From Alphaproteobacteria bacterium (GTDB lineage: Bacteria > Pseudomonadota > Alphaproteobacteria > SP197), in contig JAJEBJ010000076.1 in the NCBI GenBank assembly GCA_022822575.1, positions 1 through 9,168 of the forward strand: a stretch of 9,168 bases of DNA, in the 5' to 3' direction. The translations under genes and the position numbers were made by a program. The notes under the pieces were generated by a model. That model searched no databases. It was not told the origin of the DNA and saw nothing but the letters and a program-made list of their open reading frames with translations. Below, piece by piece: positions 1-6,842 of the stretch. Numbering within the stretch: position 1 is the stretch's first letter; each line of letters starts with the position of its first letter.

Positions 1-550
1 GCAGTCCGCGTTCCTTGAGCGTATCGATGACCACCTTCATGTAGGGCATGGTGGTGGTGAGAAGGGCCGACATGCCGAGGAAGTCCGGCCGGTGCTCGTC
101 GAGGGCGCTGAGGTAGGAATCGGCATCGTTGTTGATGCCGATGTCGAACACGTCGAAACCGGCGCCCTCGAGCATCATGCCGACGAGGTTCTTGCCGATG
201 TCGTGGATGTCCCCCTTGACCGTGCCGATGACGATGGAGCCGAGCTTGGGCGCGCCGGTCTCCGCCAGAAGCGGACGAAGGATGGACATGCCCGCCTTCA
301 TGGAGTTGGCGGCCAGCAGCACTTCCGGAACAAAGAGGATGCCATCGCGGAAGTCGATTCCGACGATCCTCATGCCCTCGACGAGGGCTTCCGTGAGCAC
401 CTTGTATGGCGCCCATCCACGCTCGAGCAGGATGTTGGTGCCCTCGACAATCTCGTCGGCGAGACCGTCATAGAGATCCTCGTGCATCTGCTGCACGAGT
501 TCATCGTTCTCAAGGGTCGTGAGATCAAGATCGTCGTCGACGTCGGCCAT
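1..550 (-). CDS. Corrinoid (B12-binding) methyl-carrier protein, C-terminus cut by window edge
   Basis: A small cobalamin-carrying protein that shuttles methyl groups between a substrate:corrinoid methyltransferase and a second methyltransferase, in the style of MtbC/MttC/MtgC used for methylamines, glycine betaine and similar methylated compounds. It acts in the cytoplasm. The visible 183 residues show an N-terminal four-helix cap domain (about residues 15-90, with VPEVLLAANSMKAGM at 74-88). A Rossmann-like B12 domain follows, with GDIHDIGKN at 113-121: D114, H116 and G119 form the DxHxxG motif whose His is the lower cobalt ligand. SALLTTTM (161-168) is also typical. The ATG at 550 is supported by GAGGGGAG (558-565) seven bases upstream. 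Family members usually run about 210-230 aa, so some 30-50 residues lie outside the window. The substrate cannot be told without the partner genes, which should lie further left. The family is clear; the exact subtype is not. Confidence 0.9.
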   Translation of the reverse strand, partial: MADVDDDLDLTTLENDELVQQMHEDLYDGLADEIVEGTNILLERGWAPYKVLTEALVEGMRIVGIDFRDGILFVPEVLLAANSMKAGMSILRPLLAETGAPKLGSIVIGTVKGDIHDIGKNLVGMMLEGAGFDVFDIGINNDADSYLSALDEHRPDFLGMSALLTTTMPYMKVVIDTLKERGL

Positions 551-557
551 CAGCCTG

Positions 558-648
558 CTCCCCTCAGTCGATCTCCAAGGGCACACGTATGACCATCATA
601 TCCCCGAGTGTAGTCTCTTCGCGACTCTCGTTGTCGCAAAAACGACAC
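558..648 (-). promoter_or_regulatory. Leader of the corrinoid gene: SD, possible -10, inverted repeat
   Basis: Read on the minus strand, this leader holds a strong Shine-Dalgarno (558-565) and a -10-like TATGAT (595-600) without a clear -35 box. Further upstream is a small dyad, TGTCG/CGACA, at 632-636 and 643-647 around an A-rich hexamer. An overlapping alternative dyad GCGAC/GTCGC lies at 621-625 and 633-637. Corrinoid methyltransferase genes are often controlled by substrate-responsive regulators, so an operator here is plausible. The arms are short and could be chance. Confidence 0.3.
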
Positions 649-704
649 AATGACCGCATTGTTTCGCCAGATCTCCAGGGCAGTCCCGGTGATGGTCCCG
701 CACC

Positions 705-720
705 GGGGACTCCCGTCCCC
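705..720 (-). terminator. GC-rich hairpin just after smc (possible terminator)
   Basis: GGGGAC at 705-710 and GTCCCC at 715-720 form a perfect 6-bp stem around a 4-base loop, 10 bases past the smc stop codon. No T-run follows on the minus strand, so it lacks the tail of a classical intrinsic terminator. It may end or stabilise the dsbA-smc transcript. Confidence 0.35.
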
Positions 721-729
721 TGGCAGGTG

Positions 730-3700
730 TCAACCGGCCGCCTCGGCGTCGCTCAGTCTTTCGGCCGCATCGAGGTCGACGGAGACGAGCTGAGAGACAC
801 CAGGTTCGCTCATGGTGACGCCGAACAGGCGGTGCATGCGGGCCATGGTGACGTGATGATGGGTGATCACCAGAAACCGGGTGGTGTCGGTGGCGGCGAA
901 CTCGTCGAGCAGGTCGCAAAAGCGCGCCACGTTGGCATCGTCAAGGTGGGCGTCCACCTCGTCGAGAACGCAGACCGGCGAGGGGTTGGTGAGGAAGAGG
1001 GCGAAGATGAGGGCGAGGGCGGTTATCGCCTGTTCGCCGCCGGAAAGGAGAGACAGCGCCTGGAGTTGCTTGCCTGAGGGATTGGCGTCGACTTCGAGAC
1101 CGGCCTCGAGGGGGTCATCGGAGTCCACAAGCGAGAGGCGCGCCTCGCCGCCTGTCAGACGGCGGTGCAGGTCCTGGAAATGGCGATCGATGTCGTTGAA
1201 GGCGGCAAGCAGGCGCTCGCGGCCTTCCCGGTTGAGTTCGCTGATGCCGCGGCGCAGCCGCTGGATGGCCTCCTCGAGATCCCTGCGGTCGCTCTGCATG
1301 GCGGAGATCTGTTCGGCGATCTCCGCCATCTCCGCTCCGGCCGTCAGGTTGACCGGGCCCATGTTGTCGCGTTCGCGCACGGCCCTCGCATAGCGTTGTT
1401 CCAGATCTCCTGCATCGGCGAGAGCGTTGGCATCCGGCACCTGGCCTTCCAGGTCCTCAGTCGAAAGAGAGAGGTGGTGGCGGATCTGGTCGGCAATGTC
1501 CCTGGAGCGCTCATGTGCCTGGCCAAGGGCTCCCTCGCGACGTGCCCGTTCCTCGCGCGTCGCATAGAGCGCCTGTTCCTGCTGGCGCAGCGTGCGCTCG
1601 CGTTCGGCCAGCCGCGTTTCGGCCGTGGCAAGCTGATCGTCGGCCGCCTTGCGCCGTTCCCGGGCGGCGCCGATCCGATTGCCAAGGTCGCGCTGCTGGC
1701 GGGCAATGCGCTCCGGCGCGCTCTCGAGCTCCGCGCACGTGGCCTGTCGCGACTCAATGCGCTCTTCCAGGTCGGCAATGCGGCGACGCGCCTCGGCGGC
1801 GCGCGATCGCCAGGAGTCCCGCTCGCGGGCGATGGCATCGATACGAGCGAGGCGGGTGTCGCGCTCCTGATGGAGCCTGTCGCAGACACGCTGGCGTTCC
1901 AGGGACTCCTGGCGCAGGAGGTCGAGCCGATGGCGCTGGGCTTCGAGGACGCTGTCGTCGTCCGCTTCCGGAAGACCGGCGAGATCGCTGCGGCAGCGGG
2001 CGAGGGTCTCTTCGAGAGAAACCCGTTCGGCCGCCATGCGTCTCGCCTCGACGGCGCGCCGCTCCTGGCGTTCCTCGAGATCGGCAAGCGTTCGTGCCGC
2101 GGCGGCCGCCTCATTGACACACGTCGCGTGATGGTCGCCGAGACGGGAGGACGTGCGCCTTGCCTCGTCCTCGGCAAGGCGCGCCGCGGCCTCTCTCTCC
2201 ACGGCGGCCGCATGCGCCTCGCCCGCCCGTTGCCGGGCGGGTCGGGCCTCGTCGAGATCCAGGCGCAAGGCCTCGAGGCGGGCCCTCTGGGCGAGGCGGA
2301 TGGCGGCGCCCGAACGGGATCCGGTGACGTAGTAGCCGTCCCAGCGCCACATGTCGCCGTCGCGGCTGACGAGTCGTTCGCCGGGTCCGAGAGCCGCCGC
2401 CAGTTCGCGGCCGGAGAGGGCATCGACAACCCCGGTGTGCTGGAGGCGGCGGGTGAGTTCCGGCGGACCGGTCACATGATCAGAAAGGGGCTCGGCGCCG
2501 TCAGGCAGGGACGGGGGTGCGGCCGGCGATCGAACGAGTTGCCAGCCCCGCTCGTGCCCCTCGCCCGGCGGCGCCTCGAGGTCGTCTCCCAGGGCGGCGC
2601 CAAGGGCGTTCTCGAATCCGGCTTCCACCTCGACCGAGTCGAGCAGCGGCTTCATGTCTCCCGGTTCGTGGCTCCAGGCCTGGGCCTCGAGGGCTTCTGC
2701 CGTGCTCTCGAGCTTTTCGACACGCTGCTCGGCCGCGCGCAGGGCGAGGCGCGTCTCCTCTTCTGCGCGCCGCGCCGCCACGTGGGCCTCTTCATGACGC
2801 AGGAGGTCCTGGCGAGCGCCCTCGCGCGCTTCGCGCGCCTCGCCTTCCTCACGCCGCCACCGGGCGAGTTCGGTCCGGGCCTCGTCGATCGCCGCGCCGT
2901 CGTCATCGCCCCGGTCGTCCTCGTCAAGGGAGGCAAGGCGGGACTCGCCCTCGGCGATCTCCCGGATGAGCGCCTGGCGTTCGGCGGCGAGCGATGCGGC
3001 CCTCCTCGTCGCCTCGATCACCTGGGCCTCGATCTCCTGGACCTCATCGAGCGCCGCGTGCAGGGCTTGCTCGGCATCAGCGATGCGCGGCCCGTCATTC
3101 TCGCTCGCAAGGCCTTCGTGTTCCGCATCAAGGCGGGCGAGAGCCTCGTCGCTCTCGGCTTCCAGCGCCTGTTCCCGTTCGCGGTCGTCGGCGAGCTGGG
3201 CGAGGGCGGTCCGAGCCTCCTTGAGGGCGGCGTCGATCCGTCCACCTTCGGTCTCGAGAACGCCGCGCGCCACGTCGAGTTCATGGAGCGCCCGGTCGGC
3301 TTTGGCGAGCGCCTGGCGTGCCGGTGGCACCGTTGCTGCAGCATCCTCGCGCGCGGAGGTGGCCGCCGCCACCTCGGCCGTGAGTTCGGCGACCTCGGAT
3401 TCGATGGCGGAGAAGGCCTCGCCGGCTGCGATGAGGGCCTCGCCGGCGTCCTGCCACAGGCGCAGGCGCCAGCGCATTTCGGCATCCCTGATGCGCTTTG
3501 CGAGATTGCGGTAGCGCTGCGCCGCGCGTTCCTGGCGGCGCAGGCCTGTATGGCGGGCTTCCAGGTTCTCGATGACGATGATCAGCTGGTCGAGGTTCCT
3601 CTCCGCTCCCTGGAGACGCAGTTCGGCCTCGTGGCGGCGCGCCTGCAGACCGGCGATTCCCGCCGCCTCCTCGAGGAGATGGCGGCGGCTTGCCGGCTTG

Positions 3701-4164
3701 CGGTTGATGATGTTCGAGATCTGGCCCTGGTTCACCAGGGCGGAACTCGACGTGCCCGAAGAAATGTCGGCAAAGAAGTGGCGCACGTCCCGCGCGCGCA
3801 TGTCCTGGCCGTTGATGGCGTAGGCCGAGCCGCTGCCACGCTCGATTCTCCGCGTGATCTCGATCTGGTCGCTGTCATTCCACCGCCCCGGGGCATCGCG
3901 GCCGGGGTTGGCGAGGGAGAGCGTCACTTCCGCGAGGTTGCGCGACGGCCTGAGGTTGGTGCCGGAGAAGATGACGTCCTCCATGCCGCCGCCGCGCACC
4001 CTTGAAGGCGAGGCCTCTCCCATGATCCAGCGCAGGGCCTCGAGCAGGTTCGACTTTCCGCACCCGTTGGGACCGACGACACCGGTCAGGCCGGGTTCGA
4101 TCAGAAGGTCGGCGGGGTCGACGAAGGACTTGAAACCGACGAGGCGCAGACGGGAAAACTGCAT
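730..4164 (-). CDS. smc: Chromosome segregation ATPase SMC
   Basis: The structural maintenance of chromosomes protein: a homodimeric ring ATPase that, with ScpA and ScpB, organises and resolves newly replicated chromosomes. All parts are visible in its 1144 residues, a normal length for alphaproteobacterial SMC. The N-terminal head opens MQFSRLRLVGFKSF and carries the Walker A motif GPNGCGKS (31-38). The Q-loop region contains LVNQGQISNIIN, followed by LLEEAAG. A long Arg/Glu/Ala-rich coiled coil runs from about 175 to 500. The globular hinge lies at about 503-620 (FENALGAALGDDLEAP, then DGYYVTGSRSG). The return coiled coil extends to about 1000. The C-terminal head has LSGGEQ (1040-1045), Walker B VCVLDE (1064-1069), the D-loop VDAHLDD and an H-loop in ITHHHVTMARM. 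The gene starts 23 nt after the dsbA-like stop, suggesting one operon. The start matches the conserved family N-terminus, although its Shine-Dalgarno is weak. No sign of damage. Confidence 0.98.
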   Translation of the reverse strand: MQFSRLRLVGFKSFVDPADLLIEPGLTGVVGPNGCGKSNLLEALRWIMGEASPSRVRGGGMEDVIFSGTNLRPSRNLAEVTLSLANPGRDAPGRWNDSDQIEITRRIERGSGSAYAINGQDMRARDVRHFFADISSGTSSSALVNQGQISNIINRKPASRRHLLEEAAGIAGLQARRHEAELRLQGAERNLDQLIIVIENLEARHTGLRRQERAAQRYRNLAKRIRDAEMRWRLRLWQDAGEALIAAGEAFSAIESEVAELTAEVAAATSAREDAAATVPPARQALAKADRALHELDVARGVLETEGGRIDAALKEARTALAQLADDREREQALEAESDEALARLDAEHEGLASENDGPRIADAEQALHAALDEVQEIEAQVIEATRRAASLAAERQALIREIAEGESRLASLDEDDRGDDDGAAIDEARTELARWRREEGEAREAREGARQDLLRHEEAHVAARRAEEETRLALRAAEQRVEKLESTAEALEAQAWSHEPGDMKPLLDSVEVEAGFENALGAALGDDLEAPPGEGHERGWQLVRSPAAPPSLPDGAEPLSDHVTGPPELTRRLQHTGVVDALSGRELAAALGPGERLVSRDGDMWRWDGYYVTGSRSGAAIRLAQRARLEALRLDLDEARPARQRAGEAHAAAVEREAAARLAEDEARRTSSRLGDHHATCVNEAAAAARTLADLEERQERRAVEARRMAAERVSLEETLARCRSDLAGLPEADDDSVLEAQRHRLDLLRQESLERQRVCDRLHQERDTRLARIDAIARERDSWRSRAAEARRRIADLEERIESRQATCAELESAPERIARQQRDLGNRIGAARERRKAADDQLATAETRLAERERTLRQQEQALYATREERARREGALGQAHERSRDIADQIRHHLSLSTEDLEGQVPDANALADAGDLEQRYARAVRERDNMGPVNLTAGAEMAEIAEQISAMQSDRRDLEEAIQRLRRGISELNREGRERLLAAFNDIDRHFQDLHRRLTGGEARLSLVDSDDPLEAGLEVDANPSGKQLQALSLLSGGEQAITALALIFALFLTNPSPVCVLDEVDAHLDDANVARFCDLLDEFAATDTTRFLVITHHHVTMARMHRLFGVTMSEPGVSQLVSVDLDAAERLSDAEAAG

Positions 4165-4187
4165 GCCGGTCTACTGGCACGCTCCGC

Positions 4188-4787
4188 TCACAAGGCGGCC
4201 TCGATGTCCAGGAGCATTTGATCGAGCGCCGCGTAGCCCGGATCGCCGGAGACCACCTCTCCGTTGAGGACGAGCGTCGGCGTCACCCTGACAGCATGGT
4301 CCGCGCGCGCCTTCTCCAGGCCCTCGAGGATCTGCTGCATCACCACGCGATCGTTGATGCACTGATCGACGATGTCCGGATCGCGGCCCCCCGATGCGAC
4401 GATGGTCCTCAATTCCGCCACCGGATCATCCGCGCCGATCCAGCGTTCCCTGGTGCGGAAGAGGACGTCGATGAAGCGGAAGAAACTGTCACCGCCGGCA
4501 CAGCGGGCCAGCGCCGACACCCTCAAGGCCAGGCCGTCCAGGGGGTACTCGCGGAACACCAGCCTGGCGCGTCCCGTCTCGAGCCAGTTGGCCTTGAGAT
4601 CGGGAAGCGTGTTGGCATGGAAGGCGGCGCAGGCGCCACAGGTCATCGAGGCATACTCGATGATCTCGATGGGAGCCGCGGGATCGCCGAGGATCATGTC
4701 GCCCCCGTCGGCCCGGGCCCCGGACCGGACGAACGGCACCACCAGGGATCCCGCCACCAGCCCCACAAACTCGCGTCTCTTCCACAC
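4188..4787 (-). CDS. DsbA-family periplasmic thiol oxidoreductase
   Basis: A thioredoxin-fold protein of the DsbA/DSBA-like type that makes or reshuffles disulfide bonds in exported proteins. I place the start at GTG 4787, which has AAGGGG nine bases upstream and gives MWKRREFVG, a twin-arginine (Tat-like) signal ending in GARA with cleavage near residue 26. An in-frame ATG at 4823 would add 12 residues and is the alternative; it has a poorer Shine-Dalgarno. Counted from GTG (199 aa), the active site C50-G-A-C53 sits in YASMTCGACAAFH, and the cis-proline is P170 in RVTPTLVLNG. Both are diagnostic for the fold. It lies directly upstream of smc, an arrangement known in alphaproteobacteria, where DUF721 and mutY often precede it; those are absent here. 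Whether it is a primary oxidase or an isomerase-like relative cannot be told from sequence. Confidence 0.92.
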   Translation of the reverse strand: MWKRREFVGLVAGSLVVPFVRSGARADGGDMILGDPAAPIEIIEYASMTCGACAAFHANTLPDLKANWLETGRARLVFREYPLDGLALRVSALARCAGGDSFFRFIDVLFRTRERWIGADDPVAELRTIVASGGRDPDIVDQCINDRVVMQQILEGLEKARADHAVRVTPTLVLNGEVVSGDPGYAALDQMLLDIEAAL

Positions 4788-5066
4788 GTCCGGGCACCCC
4801 TTTGGCAGGTCGACGCCGATCATAGGGCAGGCACCCCCGCCATCTCAAGATGATCAGGCCGGACGGAATCATGCAATCTGCGCCACGCCAGCCGGCGTTC
4901 GTGTGCGCTGCCGGACTGCCTCGCCAACAGACGGCATTCCCGTCCTCGTCCACCACACTGCGGCCTTGTTCGAACGAAAGCAGCCAACGTGCCCCGCGTT
5001 GACGATACGCAGGAGGAGACGTAGAGAGCGACGGCAAGCGACGTCCGCCCGATCCGGAGGCACTTC

Positions 5067-5330
5067 ATGGTCACCATTGCAGAGACACTGCTCGAGCAGG
5101 GCGAAGCCCGCGGATTGGCCAAGGGTGAAGCCCGCGGATTGGCGAAAGGCAGGGTGGAAGGCAAGGCCGAAATCCTCACCCGCCTTCTGGAACGGCGCTT
5201 CGGTCCCCTGTCCGGCGACATCCGCAACCGGATTTCCACCGCCAACCTCACGCAGCTCGACTCCTGGTTGGACGCTGTCATCGACGCACCGGAACTGGCA
5301 GCAGTCTTCGAGGCAGCGCCGTCACATTGA
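5067..5330 (+). CDS. 87-aa open C-terminal fragment of the Rpn relic
   Basis: An open frame of 87 residues corresponding to the C-terminal tail (from about residue 239) of the intact Rpn-type protein at 5390. It has no nuclease motifs. It consists of the helical IAETLLEQ segment, two tandem copies of EARGLAKG, then VEGKAEILTRLLERRFGPL and a short helical end (WLDAVIDAPELAAVF). GGAGG at 5056-5060, six bases before the ATG, is a good Shine-Dalgarno; it derives from codons that encode Glu-Ala in the intact copy. It could therefore be translated as a small protein, perhaps a partner of the full-length Rpn, but it may equally be inert debris. I see no independent function. Confidence 0.45.
   Translation: MVTIAETLLEQGEARGLAKGEARGLAKGRVEGKAEILTRLLERRFGPLSGDIRNRISTANLTQLDSWLDAVIDAPELAAVFEAAPSH
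5073..5312 (+). repeat. Direct repeat, left copy (rpn 3' end)
   Basis: Left member of a direct-repeat pair; the right member is 6107-6322. Apart from the extra 24-bp unit, the first roughly 110 bases match almost perfectly, and divergence rises toward the end. Such repeats in the same orientation, about 1.03 kb apart, could recombine and delete the intact nuclease body. Confidence 0.85.
5103..5150 (+). repeat. 24-bp tandem duplication (EARGLAKG x2)
   Basis: Two adjacent 24-bp units (5103-5126 and 5127-5150) each encode EARGLAKG and differ at three positions. The intact gene downstream has a single unit, so this is an in-frame expansion in the relic copy. Similar Gly-Lys-Ala-Glu repeats of variable number are common in the tails of this nuclease family. 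Confidence 0.85.
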
Positions 5331-5389
5331 ACAGGGAACGCCCGTGTGTGGAAGCGAGACGGCGGTAATGCGGACTTCATCCGATAGTC

Positions 5390-6334
5390 ATGGCTGAATT
5401 GCACAATCCCCACGACAGATTGTTCCGGGCGCTGCTTTCCGACCGGGAACGCGTCCGTGACCTCCTGCGCGATCATCTGCCGAACTCCATCACCGGACAG
5501 CTGGCAGACACCCTGCCCGAGATCATTGAGGGAAGTTTTGTCGACGAGGCACTCGCAGGCAGCCAGAGCGATCTGCTGCTGAAGGTTGAGCTCGCCGCAG
5601 GCGGCGAAGCGTTTGTCTATGTCCTGGCCGAGCACAAGTCCACGCCCGATCCGTACCTGCCGTTGCAGCTTGCCTCCTACATGGTACGTATCTGGAAACG
5701 GCACGCGGGCACTTCGGCACAAGGACGCCGTTGTCTGCCTGCGATCATTCCAATGGTGGTCTATCACGGAGCAGACCGTTGGTCGGTGCCCGATGGACTG
5801 GCAGACATGATCGACACGGACGATCGGGCGCTGGCGTTGCTGCCGGGAGAGGGATACATCTTGCGCAACCTGCGCGAACTGGAGATCCAGACGCTGTCTC
5901 GCAACGCCGGGCTGCAGGCCGGGTTCGTCACGCTGCGTCAGGAAACACTGTCCGTCCTGGCCGGGACGATCGCGAGCCTGCCCGAAGGAGGCGATCTTCG
6001 GCGCCAGCTTTTAGAGTACGTACTCCAAGTCTACAATGTGACTCAGGATGAATTGCAAACGACATTGCACGAAGCGGGATATCACGATCTGGAGGCGCTC
6101 GTGGGAACCATTGCAGAGACACTGCTCGAGCAGGGCGAAGCCCGGGGATTGGCGAAAGGCAGGGTGGAAGGCAAGGCCGAAATCCTCACCCGCCTTCTGG
6201 AACGGCGTTTCGGTCCCTTGCCCGGCGATATCCGGCATCGGATTGCCACTGCCGGCGTCGCCCAGGTGGATACCTGGTTGGACGCTGTCATTGACGCACC
6301 TGACATGGCGGCAATCTTCGGAGCGCGTGAATAG
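5390..6334 (+). CDS. Rpn-family PD-(D/E)XK nuclease / putative transposase
   Basis: A 314-aa protein of the Rpn (recombination-promoting nuclease, YhgA-like, Transposase_31) family. E. coli relatives (RpnA-E) are metal-dependent DNA endonucleases; family members have also been linked to horizontal gene spread and phage defence. The opening HNPHDRLFRALLSDRE (5-20) is the family hallmark. The catalytic core is visible as D61 (SQSDLLLKVEL), E81-H-K83 (VLAEHKS) and Q93 with SYMVRIW. IIPMVVYHGADRW (119-131) follows, then helices, a tail with GEARGLAKGRVEGKAEIL and a closing helical segment. The ATG at 5390 fits the family N-terminus, but no good Shine-Dalgarno precedes it, so expression may be low. 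All expected residues are present and the frame is intact, unlike the relic copy before it. No terminal inverted repeats flank it, so it is not a classical insertion sequence. Confidence 0.92.
   Translation: MAELHNPHDRLFRALLSDRERVRDLLRDHLPNSITGQLADTLPEIIEGSFVDEALAGSQSDLLLKVELAAGGEAFVYVLAEHKSTPDPYLPLQLASYMVRIWKRHAGTSAQGRRCLPAIIPMVVYHGADRWSVPDGLADMIDTDDRALALLPGEGYILRNLRELEIQTLSRNAGLQAGFVTLRQETLSVLAGTIASLPEGGDLRRQLLEYVLQVYNVTQDELQTTLHEAGYHDLEALVGTIAETLLEQGEARGLAKGRVEGKAEILTRLLERRFGPLPGDIRHRIATAGVAQVDTWLDAVIDAPDMAAIFGARE
6107..6322 (+). repeat. Direct repeat, right copy (rpn 3' end)
   Basis: Right member of the direct-repeat pair described at 5073-5312, lying inside the intact Rpn gene and encoding its C-terminal tail. 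It has one EARGLAKG unit where the left copy has two. Confidence 0.85.
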
Positions 6335-6399
6335 GGGGTTGCAAGGGAGATGGCGCGAAGAGGGGTATCGCGCTCCGGAACTGCTTTTGTGAAACACCG

Positions 6400-6420
6400 C
6401 GGAGGAAGTGGTTGCCTCCG
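6400..6420. terminator. Small hairpin between convergent rpn and yhaV genes
   Basis: CGGAGG (6400-6405) and CCTCCG (6415-6420) form a 6-bp stem with a 9-base loop. It lies between the convergent Rpn and YhaV-type genes, where a shared terminator would be expected. The stem is short and has no T-run on either side, so this is only a possibility. Confidence 0.2.
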
Positions 6421-6446
6421 TGCCCACCACTCCTGCCTGGATGAGG

Positions 6447-6842
6447 TCATCGATGTGGCCCGGTCATCGGGCGGATTCCCCGCGTGATCATCCTGGCGAA
6501 GACCGTACAGGGATTGGTTCTTCTCCTCTGGGACCGCAGCGTAGACCGATCATTGACCCACGCGTAGACGATCTCCTTCGCCCTGCCGTCATGGCAAAAG
6601 AACAATCGGAACCGTCTGCCGATCCTGGCGCGCCGCCAAAGGCAACAGCGTGGGCCGAGCGTGTTGCTCCGGGACGGATCCTGCGGGACAACCTCCAGCA
6701 TCTGTCGGCTCGATGCGTGGTACAGCCTGACGTTCGCATTGGATGCGAACTCCGTCGGATCGATTCGTTGTGCGCGTTGGAGCTTGCGCAACTGGTTGAT
6801 GAGGCGGTCGTGGAACAGCAGCGTCCATCCGTGGCGCTGCAT
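6447..6842 (-). CDS. YhaV-family toxin, C-terminus frameshifted
   Basis: Toxin of the PrlF-YhaV type II system; YhaV of E. coli is a RelE-superfamily ribonuclease neutralised by PrlF. The 131-aa frame starts MQRHGWTLLFH, has SNAN in the first third, NTLGP, and then the family's best conserved stretch RRFRLFF, EIVYAWVND, STLRSQRRRTN and VFARMITRG. Two things look wrong. The usual few residues before NTLGP are missing, an in-frame loss. After MITRG the frame reads IRPMTGPHR and stops, whereas one base over the expected NPPDD appears (6477 down to 6463), and a further shift gives IDDLIQAGVV (6454 to about 6425). So the tail has probably been lost through frameshifts. The start ATG overlaps the antitoxin's original stop (TGATG). 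Family confident; activity doubtful. Confidence 0.85.
   Translation of the reverse strand: MQRHGWTLLFHDRLINQLRKLQRAQRIDPTEFASNANVRLYHASSRQMLEVVPQDPSRSNTLGPRCCLWRRARIGRRFRLFFCHDGRAKEIVYAWVNDRSTLRSQRRRTNPCTVFARMITRGIRPMTGPHR

Larger units (their letters stand above)
4870..5330 (+). pseudogene. Decayed, internally deleted copy of an Rpn-family nuclease gene
   Basis: A relic of a second copy of the gene at 5390. In one frame, 4897-4974 reads VRVRCR followed by IPVLVHHTAALFE (4936-4974), which lines up with VRIWKR and IPMVVYHGADRWS of the intact protein (residues about 99-132). The part equivalent to residues about 132-216 is missing. Similarity resumes near 5008 (DTQEE against VTQDE), with a stop codon and small indels. 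From 5073 the sequence is nearly identical to the intact gene at 6107 onward. The N-terminal third, including the catalytic Asp region, is not recognisable. The last part remains open as an 87-codon frame (5067-5330). The relation of the 3' part is certain; the extent of the decayed 5' part is my manual alignment. Confidence 0.7.

Noticed and set aside
92..592. A 166-codon plus-strand frame opposite the corrinoid gene
   Set aside because: The minus strand encodes a clear B12-binding protein with DxHxxG; the plus frame is only its shadow.
1165..4005. A 946-codon open frame on the plus strand opposite smc
   Set aside because: It is the mirror of the smc reading frame in GC-rich sequence. It has no start signal, domain or motif, and smc on the other strand has every family hallmark.
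5103..5150. Tandem repeats as a possible CRISPR or iteron array
   Set aside because: Only two in-frame coding units with no spacers; this is an expansion of a protein repeat.
4372..5397. A 341-codon plus-strand frame
   Set aside because: It joins the antisense of the dsbA-like gene to a mid-part of the rpn relic and then to an off-frame version of its tail. Only the IPVLVHH portion is meaningful, and it is covered by the pseudogene entry.
4820..5767. A 315-codon minus-strand frame ending in ATGA overlap with a possible dsbA ATG
   Set aside because: Most of it is antisense to the rpn relic and the intact rpn gene. The overlap with ATG 4823 is probably chance and was not used to choose the dsbA start.
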